Shown here piece after piece: positions 12,320 through 24,012 of a stretch of DNA of 64,000 bases. The stretch spans positions 23,369,001-23,433,000 of the forward strand of contig NC_083390.1 in the NCBI RefSeq assembly GCF_031755915.1. The letters are read 5' to 3'. Numbering within the stretch: position 1 is the stretch's first letter; every line of letters starts with the position of its first letter. Origin of the DNA: Ziziphus jujuba. Lineage: Eukaryota; Streptophyta; Magnoliopsida; Rosales; Rhamnaceae. Below the pieces are notes generated by a model. That model was not told the origin of the DNA. It worked only from the letters and a program-made list of their open reading frames with translations, and searched no databases. A program made the translations under genes and the position numbers.

Positions 12320-13140
12320 GGAAACAGGAGACGCATTCAAGGGTAATTGCGTCGCCTATTCCAATTTTTATTTTTAATTTGTTCCACTTTTTGTTAAAAA
12401 AAAATACAATTTAAAAAATTGCAAATTTAAACAAAAAATAAACTGCACTTGAGAAACAAAATAATTAGAGAATAACAATAAAAATAATCATACAAGGCAA
12501 CAGGCGCACAATCAGGGGGAATTGCATCATCTGTTCCAAATTATTTTTTTTTTAATTTGTTCCCTTTTTTTTTAACGAAAATAAAATTTAAAAACTCAAA
12601 AATTTTAAACAGAAAATAAACTGTACTTGAGAAACAAAATAATTAGATAACAACAATAAAAATAATCATAAAAGGCAATAGGTGACGCAATCAATGGAAA
12701 TTGTGTTGCCTGTTCCAATTTTTTTTTCTTAATTTGTTTCATTTTTTTTAAAAAAAAAAACAAAAATATAATTTAAAGACTTGCAAATTTACACAGAAAA
12801 TAAACTGTACTTGAGAAATAAAAAAATTAGAGAGGAACAATAAAAATAATTATAAAAGGCAACAAGTGATTCAATCAGGGGGAATTGCGTCACCTGTTCC
12901 TTTTTTTTTTTTTATTTCTTCTCTTTTTTTTAAAAAACAAAAATATAATTTAAAAACTTGCAAATTTAAACAGAAAATAAACTGTACTTGAGAAACAAAA
13001 TAATTGCAGAACAACAATAAAAATAATCATAAAAGTCAACAGGCGACACAATCAAGGGGAATTGCGTCACCTATTCTCTTTTTGTTTTTAAATTTGTTTC
13101 CCTTTTTTTAAAAAAATAAAAATACAATTTAAAGATTTGC
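12320..13140. repeat. Five tandem ~180-bp units in the CACTA-1 subterminal region
   Basis: Inverted-repeat cores of the type caggcgacgcaat...attgcgtcgcctg occur near 12325, 12497, 12673, 12857 and 13037. Between them lies a conserved spacer including aaataaactgtacttgagaa and aataaaaataatcat. Each core can fold into a hairpin. Spacing is 172-184 bp. Confidence 0.8.
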
Positions 13141-13719
13141 AAATTATTTAAGAAAAAATAATATTCCTTTACATATTAAAAAATATTTTCAGTATTTGTT
13201 TGTAGATAAATTAAATATATAAAATAATTAAATGAAAAAAGGAAAAGAAGTAACAGGCGATACTGTTTTAATTAAAGTAAGAATATAGCGACTCTTTTTC
13301 AATGAATGCGTCACCTAAAATATCTGGCTGCTCTTTATGCTATTGATACGTCTCCTGTTCCTTCAAAGTAAAGAGAAAAAATTAATTTATTAGGATTGCA
13401 ACTTGTAATATCAAATAAATTATCATTGAAACACAATCAAATAAAAATACAATGAATAAAACAACTAAAGCCGAAGCTGTTGAGTCATATATTCAACAAC
13501 GCCGAAAATCATCATCACTTATTTTTGTTTTTAGCGACCTTCAATTCATTTTGTTTTGTAGCGTTATTAATTTTATGTTGCCAGATCTCAATTTTCTTGT
13601 ATTTAGTGACACCGTGGAAATTGTGTCATTTATTGTCTTATTAAGCGATGTTTTATCGCGCATTTTTTTATTACGTCGTAAGCTTGGTGTTGTTAAATCC
13701 CTATTTTCATGTATTGTAT

Positions 13720-14230
13720 ATTTGACATTCACCAATATTCACAAAAATAATTTTCAACAACTTTGGGAAGTCTTGCTAATTATGAACTTAGGTGAGCTCA
13801 TAAATCACAATGAGCTCGTGGGCATACAGAATAACGAGAAAATTGGAAGAATGAATAATAATTAATAGATCAACTATATTATATTAACTACTCTAAGTTA
13901 CTTAATTAACGTCAACTTCCATTTTTTTTTTTTGGGAGAAAATGTCAACTTACACGTTATATTGTTCTGCAATATATAAATAAGTAAATAATTGGATGCT
14001 TTCTAAATTGAAAATAAATAATTAATTAAGAAAATAAAATTAATTTTATGAGAATTAACATAAGCATGATTTTGACGTTTGAGTATGAGGAATATATATT
14101 TGAGTTCACCAATATTCAAAAAAAAAATAATTTTCAATAACTTTCAAAAGTCTTGCTAATAGCTCGGCTATACAGAATAAAAAGAAAATTGGAAGAATGA
14201 ATAGAATATAAAGTAGGGAATGATGGATTA
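13720..14230. repeat. Host tandem duplication, right part (A, B, A' segments)
   Basis: Segment A (13728-13857, from caccaatattcac to ggaagaatgaata) recurs as A' (14105-14210). Segment B (13858-14097) recurs as B' before CACTA-1. Removing CACTA-1 leaves B'-A-B-A', a tandem duplication with a unit of about 385 bp. The B-A' junction ggaatatatatttgag is the empty form of the CACTA-1 target site. Confidence 0.8.
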
Positions 14231-14399
14231 TTTGATGTGATTATATTTAACTATTGGATAGAAAATAGCACTACGCGAAAATTGATATCTAGCGACACTC
14301 ACTTAGCGACGCTACGAAACAAACACATTTGAAAAATCAAAACCGTGACTCTGAGGTTAATGCGTCAGTAAAAATTCAATAAATATACGACGTACTATA

Positions 14400-14775
14400 T
14401 AGATTGTGCGTCGCCTGTTCTGTCCTCCCCTTTTTTTTTAGTTCTTTTAATTAATCTAATTTTAATTCAACAACAAATAACCCATAAAAATATTAGAGTA
14501 ACATAACTGAGGTTTTTTTTTTTTTTTTTTTGTTATACGTGTAACAGGTGACGCACCAGTAAGATTGTGCGTCGCCTGTTCTCTCTTCACTTCTTTTTTT
14601 TTTTTAAGATCTTTTAATCAATCTAATTTTAATTTAATAATAACAATCAATAAAAATATTAGTGCACCAAAACTGAGGTTTTTTTTTATTTTTATTTTTT
14701 ATATATAGTTAACAGGCAATGCACCAATAAGATTGTGCGTTGCCTGTTCTCTCTTTAGTTTTTTTTTTTTTTTTT
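14400..14775. repeat. Two to three tandem ~170-bp hairpin units
   Basis: Units contain agattgtgcgtcgcctgttct, a T-rich run, ttttaatcaatctaattttaatt and a GGTGACGCACCAGTAAGATTGTGCGTC-type inverted repeat. Copies lie near 14400, 14565 and 14735. This array passes directly into the longer tRNA-like array. Confidence 0.7.
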
Positions 14776-14791
14776 AGATTTTTTAATAAAA

Positions 14792-16960
14792 TCAAAATAG
14801 GACCATAACAAGAATTCAACCCAGAACCTCCTACACTCTCAAGAAATCACCACACCACCAAGTCAAATGACTTGTATGTACTAATGCAACAAAAACTACT
14901 TAATATAGTGTTAGGCGACGAATTATTTAAAGAATGCGTCCCCAAATAGATGAGCAGGCGACGCATCTTCTTTTTTTTTTTTTTTTTTCAATTTTTTCAT
15001 TTAAACATTTAAAAATAAATAAAATCAAAATAGAGCCATAACAAGAATTAAACCCAGTACCTCCTACACTCTCAAAAAATCACCACACCACCAGGCCAAA
15101 TGACATATATGTACTGATACACCAACAACTAGTTAATATAGTATTAGGCGACGCATTATGTTAAGAATGCATCATCAAATAGATGAACAGGCGACGCATT
15201 CTTCAACAAATGCGTCGCCTATTCTTTTTTTTTTTTTTTTCAATTTTTTGTTCAAACATTTAAAAATACATAAAATCAAAATAGGACCATAAAAAGAATT
15301 GAACCACCCAAGACCTCCTACACTCTCAAAAAATCACCACACCACCAAGTCAAATAACTTATATGTATTGATACAGCAAAAACTGGTTAATATACTGTCA
15401 GGCGACGCATTATGTTAAGAATGCGTCACCAAATAGATGAACAGGTGACGCATTATTCAACAAATGCGTCGCTTGTTCTATTTCTTTTTTCAATTTTTTT
15501 GTTTAAACATTTAAAAAATAAAATAAAATCAAAACAGGACCATAATAAGAATTGAACCCAAGACCTCCTACACTCTTAAAAAATCACCACACCACCAGGC
15601 CAAATGACTTGTATGTACCAATATAACAAAAATTGGTTAATATAGTGTTAGGCGACGCATAATTTAAAAAATACGTCGCTAAATAGATGAACAGGTGACG
15701 CATTCTTCAACAAATGGGTTGCCTGTTCTTTTTTTCTTCATTTTTTTTTAAACATTTAAAAATAAATAAAATTAAAATAAAGCCATAACAAGAATTGAAC
15801 CCAGGATCTCCTATACTCTCAAGAAATCATCACACCACCAGGCCAAACGACATATATGTATTGATACAGTAAAAACTAGTTAATATAGTGTTAGGCGACG
15901 CATTATGCTAAGAAAGCATCGCTAAATAGATGAACAGGCGATGCATTCTTCAACAAATGCGTCGCCTATTCTTTTTTTTTCAATTTTTTTTTTTAACATT
16001 TAAAAAAAAAAAATCAAAATCAAAATAGGACCATAACAAGAATTGAACCCAGGACCTCCTACATTCTCAAAAAATCACCACACCACAAGGCCAAATGACA
16101 TATATGTATTAATACAGCAAAAACTAGTTAATATAGTGTTAGGCGATGCATTATGTTAAGAATGCGTCGCCAAATAGATGAACGATGCATTCTTCAACAA
16201 ATGTGTCGCCTATTCTTTTTTTTTTTTTTCAATTTTTTTGTTTAAACATTTAAAAATAAATAAAATCAAAATAAGGCCATAACAAGAATTGAACCCAGGA
16301 CCTCCTGCACTCTCAAGAAATCACCACACCACCAGGCCAAATGACTTATATGTATCGATACAGCAAAAACTGGTTATATAGTGTTAGGCGACGCATTATT
16401 TAAACAATGCATCGCCAAATAGATGAACAGGCGACGCATTCTACGATAAATGCATCGCCTTTTTTTTTCAATTTTTTTGTTTAAACATTTTTTAAAAAAA
16501 AATCAAAATAGGGTCATAACATGAACTGAACCTAGGACCTCCTACACTATCAAGAAATCACCACTCCACCAGATCAAATGACTTGTATGTACTAATACAA
16601 CAAAACTAACTAATATAGTGTTAGGCGATGTATTATTTTAACAATGCATTGCCAAATAGATGAACAGGCGACGCATTCTGTGATAAATGCGTCGCCCTTT
16701 TCTTTCTTTTTTCAATTTTTTTGTTTAAACATTTTAAAAAAAAAAATCAAAATAGGGTCATAACATGAACTGAACCTAGGACCTCCTATACTCTCAAGAA
16801 ATTACCACACCACCAAGCCAAATCACTTGGTTGTAATACTATAATAAGAACTAGCTAGTATAGTTTTAGGCGACGTAGTCTTTTAACAAAGAGTCGCTAA
16901 ATAGACTAAAAGGCGACACATTTGTAAACAACTGCGTCGCCGTTTCACCCAACCAATTTT
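14792..16960 (-). repeat. Nine ~245-bp tandem units, each with a tRNA/SINE-like segment and two hairpins
   Basis: Units start near 14792, 15025, 15276, 15528, 15772, 16021, 16266, 16503 and 16747. On the minus strand each contains GGCCTGGTGGTGTGG, resembling a pol III A box, then about 35 bases later GTCCTGGGTTCAATTCTTG, resembling a B box, as in tRNA-derived SINEs. Each unit then has two GCGACGCATT...AATGCGTCGC inverted repeats and a T-rich spacer. No unit has a full tRNA fold that I can draw, so they are best read as a SINE fragment amplified with its CACTA surroundings. Confidence 0.75.
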
Positions 16961-18188
16961 TAACTTTTTTTTTCAATTTGAAAGTTATTTTTAGTAATTT
17001 TTTAGTTTTGCAAATATGCTTTTTTTTATTTATTTGTAGATGACCAATCAACAAAACTAATTAAAGATTAAAAATGGAAAATGGAATAGGCGACGTGTTT
17101 TAATGGAATTGCGTCGCCTGTTCCTTCAATTATTTTTTATTTTTTTAAAAAAAAAGCAATTTAATAGACTTTCAATTTTTAAAAACAAGTAAATTATCAA
17201 TGACCACAAACACATGAAAGTTAAGCTCATTTAACATACTTATCTAGATAAATTGGTCAATAAATGCTTGTTAAATTAGAATTCTATATTCAGTACCCTA
17301 TCTCAAATTATGTCTTGAGATATTTTGTGTCTCGTCTATACACATATATGTATAACTGAGAAGAGCATTGACAAAACTATTTTCTATTTTTAGATCAATG
17401 GAATTTATGTTCATTGGATTGCTACATGAATATATTTGTAGATGAACAATTAAAAAATTATTTAAAGATTATAAAGAAAATATCAAAAAATGAAACAGGC
17501 GATGCTTTTCGACCATAATACGTCGCTTAATCCCAAAATTCAAGAACAAGCGACCCTTCTTGAACAGAATACGTCGCTTGTTCTCTCAATTAAAAAAAAA
17601 CAAAAATTTTGAAATACATACAAATTTTATAAAGAATAAAGGTTTACTTGAAAAACAGAAAAATAAACAGCAATCTTTGATATTTTGCTTTGCATTTTTA
17701 AGCAATATTTTCAGTTTTTATTTGTAGTTGAAAAATAAAAAATTAATCAAAGAAAAAAAATGCAATTGGGAGAAAAGGCACGTTCTTGCCATTCTTTGAA
17801 AATTTTTGGCGCATTTTAAAATTTTTACGCACTCCTTTGAATCCATTTTTTCTTTTTTAAAACTACATCAAGTACAGTACCGAATCGATATTAGATTTGG
17901 AAGCAATCTAAGAGAGACTTGAAGAGTGAGATATTTCAGGTTTCATTTTTCATTTGCCTACGTTGTCGTCGGCCGAGAAGCTGGATTTCTCTGTGTCGCC
18001 CTCGTGATTTTTTGGTTTTTTTCTTTCTTTGTCTCCTTCGTTTAGGTGAGTTTCTTTTTTCTTGACATGAGGTGGGTTGTTTTTCTTTTATTTTTTATTT
18101 TAACTGCAGCTTAGGTTCATTGGGTTTTATTAATCTTGCTTTTGTAGAAATTATGTTTGTGATATTGCTTGACATTATTTTGCTAAGT

Positions 18189-18591
18189 TTAACAAGTATT
18201 TTATGTTGAAGATCAACTTGATTCAAGATGGTCTATTGTTTTAACTTTACCATAATATTGTACTTTTGTTGAAGAAGATGTTCTTGGAGATACAAAGATG
18301 TCTCACAATCCATTTGTCACATAATTGCCAAGTATAGATGAAAATGATAATGAGGATCGATGAATGTGAGAGTGACTATATTTGTAATGACTGTGAGGGG
18401 AGAAATGTGCCTCGTCAAATCTTAAGAACAATGGTAATATTCTTTAAATTTTCATTTACTAAATTACAAATTTAATAATGATTAATATTTTATTTATTTT
18501 GCATAAGTTCTAATAACTTTTTTAATGTTTCCATATGCAGTATGAGGATGTAATATCGTCAACAAGAGGATGTCAACTTTCATCTCAATGA
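18189..18591 (+). pseudogene. Decayed C-terminal exons of a CACTA transposase (CACTA-2 copy)
   Basis: Exon one, 18189-18433, follows a tgctaag acceptor and reads VFYVEDQLDSRWSIVLTLP, then a stop, then FVEEDVLGDTKMSHNPFV and more stops; GT donor at 18434. Exon two, 18541-18591, follows a ccatatgcag acceptor and reads YEDVISSTRGCQLSSQ before TGA. The first in-frame codon is TAA where CACTA-1 has CAA. The match to CACTA-1 in exon order, splice sites and final stop shows common descent. Confidence 0.72.
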
Positions 18592-18879
18592 ATATGCATT
18601 CATGGAAGTTTAATTAATATTAAATTTGTTATGAAAAATACAATAGCTTACAAATTATGTAAAAATATGTCAATGAGATGATATTTAATTTATTTGATAA
18701 TTAATTTGTCATGACAAAATATATATTTAAAATTTTTGTATTCTATTTATTTTGGATGAAGCTAGTTTTTGTTTTTTTGTATTTTAATTATTTTTATATT
18801 TTTACTATTTTAATCACTTTTCACAAAATTTAAAAAAATTAAAAAAAAAAAAGAAGGGGTGACGCATTAACAAATAATG

Positions 18880-19260
18880 AATCGCTAAAAGTGTCGATGC
18901 GTCGTTAAATAGGCGACTCTATTAATGCGTCACTAAATAGGCGATTCTACTAATGCGTCGCTAAATAGTCAACTCTATTAATGCGTCACTAAATAGGCGA
19001 TTCTACTAATGCGTCGCTAAATAGTCAACTCTATTAATGCGTCACTAAATAGGCGATTCTACTAATGCGTCGCTAAATAGTCAACTTTATTAATGCGTCT
19101 CTAAATAGACGACTCTATTAATGCGTCGCGAAATAGTCACTTTATTAATGCATCGCTAAATAGGCGACTTTACTAATGCATAACTAAATAGTCAACTCTA
19201 TTAATGAGTCGGTAAATAGGTGACTCTATTAATGCGTCGCTTAAAGTCAATATGCGTCGC
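18880..19260. repeat. 28-bp tandem array, about 12 copies
   Basis: The unit is taaataggcgattctactaatgcgtcgc with variants (gactctatt, gtcaactctatt, gcgtcac). Two variants alternate over part of the array, giving a 56-bp super-period. It lies in the right subterminal zone of CACTA-2, where transposase-binding repeats are expected in this superfamily. Confidence 0.85.
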
Positions 19261-19410
19261 TAAAAACTCAAAGATAGGCAACTCTCATACTGCGTCGCTT
19301 GTTGTCCTATAGATTTAGCGACAGGACGTTAGGCGACACCGTGCGATACATCGTTATTTATTTTGTGCGACGCATTTATTGCATCATTTATCAACGCGAT
19401 TCTAGTAGTG

Positions 19411-21289
19411 GTAGGTACTATCACATCTTTTTGGCTGAAAAAAAGTATGTATTATCTCTTTGCTAATGAAAGCAAAAATCGAAATAATTCTTTTTTAATT
19501 GTTAAATTATTAATTAATCTGAATCTTACCAAAATTGTTTATTTTTTATTTATTTGAATCAGGTTACAATACGATTGTAATATTAAGGGCAAAGTAGAAA
19601 GTGATTCAAACCGACGTCGTCAAGGTTGTGGATATATAAAGGACAAATCATTGGACCAACCTTATTTATCCTTTACTTAAAATTTTAATTTTTGTTTTTT
19701 AGGGCATGGTTGATAATAATTTTATTTTAAATATATTAATCTTACAAAACTTCGTTAACGTTTTTAAGAGATAGTCACCTAACATTCAATCCTCATGTAT
19801 GCCTGGGCAAACTATATAACTTGTACTTTGACCCGTTCAAACGTAATGTTATATACATAAAGCTGTTTCCAAATTCGTTAGCAATTGGTGTGTCCCTTTT
19901 ATTGTTTATAGCAAAGATTATTAAATTTCAACAACTTACCCCCTCCCCCTTGTTGTTATTTGTTAAAACAAAAAAAAAAAAACAAAAAAAAAAGCACTAA
20001 TAAAAAATACAAGAACAAATCCAGCACTTTATATTTTATGGGATTATTTTCTTTCCTATCTTAAAGCCTATATTACTCGAAACAATGTATTAAATGAGAC
20101 AATAATACTAGTTTTATCAAAATGTTCAATAAATTTATTTACCAAATAATATAGTAGATAACGTGGTTGTATTTAATTGGTTTATTTTTTTTAATTCATT
20201 TATTAATTTACAAATTTATTTTTTTATATTTAAATTATATAAATATATCAATTTAAATAAATTTAATAAGTTTTTTTTTAGCATCTGTAACATTATTACG
20301 AATGAAGATACCTTAAAAAAACAACAAAAAATAATTAAGCATCTTATTTCCAGCCTTCAAGGCCCGTGCACTCCCAAAAAAATATATAATTTCAAAATAT
20401 ATAAATCTTTTTTAGTGTATTTTATGGGCAAAGGAATATAATTTAGAATTACTGTTTGAGGAAAACTAGCTTTGTTATTAGACTAAAACAACCTACTAAT
20501 TGACGGAAATTCAGTGACAGAGAAACAAATTGAGAAAGAGAATGGTACAAAGAACAGACAAGAAATTACCATAAAAACCAGAGATCCGTATTATAATACG
20601 ATGAAAAGTGGTCACATGGTTTAAAGAAATTAAAAGGTTTTGTGGACCATTTTTCCCACCTTCAAAAAATGTTAACAAAGCTTATTCCTGACACTTTTAG
20701 TCGTGCAAATGCTCAACATATGAAAAACTCCATCTCCTTTGTCCTCAATCTCTCTGATGGTCCTTTTATTTTTTTCCCCCCCATATATTTAACTACAGAT
20801 TAAAAAGGAGAAAAAAAATATCTTTTTGCTAATTTCCTTTCGGATTTTGACTTAAAAGAATTTTTAGGGTCAAGCTTTATTATTATTGTTGTTGTTGTGG
20901 TTGTTGAGTCCTTACAACAGTGTATTTTTCTATACTCAATACCATGAAAAAAGAAAAAGAAAAAAAAGTAAAATACTAATTATCATCGTTTTCACTGTTT
21001 TTAGGGTTAGAATAGTATTTTTTTCAATTCTATACAAGACATATATATGCACAAATTTGTTTATAATGTATAATTTTATACATGTTTTAGTTTTAAATTT
21101 TTATTAGTCGTTAATTAATTTGTAATCTTCATCGACAAAAGTATACGAAATTCCGCTACACATGAGCTTCACATCCTCTATTTTTTTCTTTTTCTTTTTT
21201 CTTTTTTTTTGGGGTAAATGTCCTTCACATCCTCTATTGTTTAAGCTTGTATGTGTGTATTGTGTGGTCATTAATCAATCAAGTAGGCC

Positions 21290-21325
<36 letters not shown>

Positions 21326-22399
21326 TTAAGGAATATCGTGAGAGCCAAATTTTCTAATCTACTGACTTGACAATCCAACAATATTAATTATTTAGTGGAA
21401 ATAAAATAAAAACTTATCTTACAAGAAATTGATTAATAAAAAAACCTATTAATATGACAAGTCGTCCAAGTACCCCAAAAAAATAATAATTAATTAATTA
21501 AAAAAAATCAACCTCCGCGACCCAATTTCAGCATACCCTGTGTTTCTTATCAAACATGATGGCCATCGTCACTTTATGTCGTTGTAATCCTTTCTAATTG
21601 TCCACCCAACTTTTGTGTCTTTTACTGGATAATTTACTACTAATTAAAGTAGACCATGTATTTTAACAAAGATGAAGTTGAATTTTCCATTGTGTGCCTT
21701 CCTCCTATACCCTCTTTCTTGCATTTGCTAAATTGCCAATAATTTGCTGATCATCACGTACGGCATATAATATAAAATATATTTAAGTTCTAATTTAATG
21801 AGCTCTATACAAAGCTAATATGATGGTGGGCAATATAAAAGTAAAATCAGAATGAGTCAGGCAAAAATATAGGATAAATTTCAACACATTTTCTCTTTTG
21901 CCCAATATTGTCCACATACTAATAATGCAGCCCATAATTAGACAAAAAAAAACACCAGAAAAAAAAATTATACATCTATTACAAATAAATAATGGGTTGT
22001 TGAATATGTCTGTTTTCTTGGTACGGTAAGGGTACATATATATGGACAAGTTCTTTATAATAGCAAACAGAGAAATAACTGAAGAGTGATTGTTAGGAAT
22101 TCTGTTCGGATGCATCTCTTACCATATAATAGCCTTTGTTGTATTCGTTATTCTTATACTGTGTTAGGTTCTATATAGGAAATAGCAAAGGAAAAAGAAA
22201 AGAAAAGAAAGGGACAAAAGAAACGTGCAAGTGGAGAAGCAATTTGAAGCACGAAAAAAAATAAAAAGAACTTTTGTAATTGCCCTTCTTTTTTTTTTTT
22301 TTTTTTCTCTTTTTGAAAAGCCCTTTTTTTATGTAACGTTTGGTTGTTAGGTAATATATATATATATATATATATGAATAAGGAAATCTGTTAACTTTA

Positions 22400-22443
<44 letters not shown>

Positions 22444-22774
22444 GTTATAGATTTTTTTTTTTTCTTAAATGCATGAGTGATGGGCGACTCATGAATAGAT
22501 AAATTTGTCCTTGTTTTTTTTTTTTTGTGGTAAATAAATTTGTCCTTGTTTAACTCTTCTCTATGTGTGGAGAGGAATAGATAGCCCACTATAGTAGTAT
22601 CTTATTTTTGTATATATAAGTTGGTGGTCATTTCCCACCTCTTGTACTATACGCATTGTATGTGAGCAACCAAATCTCCAGCGAAATTCAACGTGTTAGA
22701 CGATCTGCCGAGAAATACAAACAAAATACATAAAGGAAAGCTCTATCACTAGCTACAACATTGAAATGTTTGTT

Positions 22775-22805
<31 letters not shown>

Positions 22806-24012
22806 GGGGGTTGAAAGGAGTTGAACGTGTTTATATATATATATTCACGGCATAGAGACACTTAGCGTGTGCATGGTTTTTCAACCACACATTGTTAACG
22901 GATGGATAATGTTAGGTCAATTTTACAGTTTATTACACATATTTTTTCAAGATAAATTGGTAGCCACTCCGCACCTTATAATTATATGGGCCATCTTAAA
23001 GCATCCAGATATATCAATATATCAATTATTAAACTCTGTTATAACTTTCGTCAGTAAAAATATCCGAAGTGCCATTTAGCTGAACGGCCACTAAAATTCG
23101 ATTATATGTAAAGCCATTCAAATATATATATATATATATATATAAAGATGTAAAGCTAGTATGTAAATTCATTGTTTCTCATTTAGATTCAAGTTTGTAT
23201 CAAACTTCTAGAGAAGTTTATGTGATGAGATCAAAACATGAAAATCATAAGATATGGATAGTTAACTATGAATCAATTTTAATTAAATAATTGCCAAACG
23301 CATATAGAATATGGTGAGAGTCAAACTGTCTATGTATGATGTCATATATTATATTATATTATATATACAGTTAGATATGTCAACGTTATCGATAAAAGTG
23401 GAAAATCAAGTTAAACACGTAAAACAATATAGTAACATCATATTGCAAAACATAATCTAAGTTAGAATTCCAATGTAAATATCGTTCATAAGCACAATTT
23501 GTTCCTGCCACATCGACACTTCAAACATATAATTAATAAAATTATCATGAATAAATAAGCTGACACATAAACCCAAATGAAGTTACATCCTCCATTCTGA
23601 AGCCACATATATATTAGGTTGTCTAGTTTAAAACCAACAACCATCTCTACTTCTTTCCTATCCATTAATACATAGACATATAGTTTTAATCTCCTAGAAA
23701 CTATCACTAGGGTCGATTAACTATAATTCTAATTAATTTTTATGTTTCTAGACCTTTTTTTTTTTTATTTGGGAATACTGTAAGTCTATATATATATATA
23801 TATATATATGTAAAATCAAACATATGGATTGTACCTTATTACACCCCAAAACAAAAATCAGTACAATATATATATATATAAAATCAAACATATGGATTGT
23901 ACCTTATTACACTCCAAAATAAAAATCAGTACAATATTTATTTAACTACAATCCAATATAATCTAATTCAACATATATTTCTAATATGGTACTGACAAAT
24001 TTATACTATAAT
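19411..24012. other. AT-rich intergenic DNA, no gene recognised
   Basis: It holds a GA microsatellite (21293-21321), several (TA)n tracts (22353-22374, 22405-22434, 23123-23144, 23790-23809) and poly-T runs (22289-22307, 22778-22805). The short open frames have no recognisable domain and biased AT composition. Confidence 0.6.
23804..23940. repeat. Two tandem copies of a ~70-bp unit
   Basis: The unit aaatcaaacatatggattgt...aatcagtacaatat occurs at about 23812 and 23881 with two substitutions, the copies joined by a TA tract. It lies just downstream of the SDR gene's stop codon side. Confidence 0.8.

Larger units (their letters stand above)
2085..13716 (-). mobile_element. CACTA-1: non-autonomous CACTA (En/Spm) element, split by a hAT insertion
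   Basis: The left end CATCACAAGAATCGC matches the inverted right end of CACTA-2 (CACTACTAGAATCGC). The right end, inverted, reads CAATACATGAAAAT and matches the left end of CACTA-2 (CACTACGCGAAAAT). The element therefore lies in the opposite orientation to CACTA-2. It is flanked by TAT at 2082-2084 and 13717-13719, the 3-bp duplication typical of CACTA elements, and the duplicated host copy at about 14090 shows the unoccupied site. Without the hAT and its duplicated target it would be about 4.44 kb. The subterminal zones hold many GCGACGC/GCGTCGC repeats (2095-2480 and 10690-13700). The only coding trace is a decayed transposase C-terminus at 2770-3151. Terminal CACTA motifs are degenerate, so the copy is old. 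Family assignment is inference from ends, TSD length and coding remnant. Confidence 0.8.
14269..19410 (+). mobile_element. CACTA-2: non-autonomous CACTA element packed with subterminal repeats
   Basis: It starts CACTACGCGAAAATTGATAT and ends ...CGCGATTCTAGTAGTG, so both ends carry CACTA. It is preceded by TAG; after the right end the bases are GTAG, so TAG appears one base further out and the 3-bp duplication is imperfect. The left subterminal zone (14290-17600) carries arrays of GCGACG hairpins and nine tRNA-like units. The centre (17880-18600) is shared with CACTA-1 and holds a leader-like segment ending in tttag|gtgagt plus decayed transposase exons. The right zone carries a 28-bp repeat array. 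No intact transposase is present, so movement would need an autonomous relative. Confidence 0.8.

Noticed and set aside
13452..13865. 137-residue plus-strand frame across the CACTA-1 right border
   Set aside because: It crosses the transposon end into host DNA and has no recognisable domain, so it is a chance frame.
18880..19260. CRISPR-like regular repeat array
   Set aside because: The 28-bp units follow each other without unique spacers, in a plant transposon; it is a subterminal tandem array.
22867..23079. 70-residue plus-strand frame (MCMVFQPHIVNGW...)
   Set aside because: No domain, no splice context and no neighbouring exons; indistinguishable from chance.
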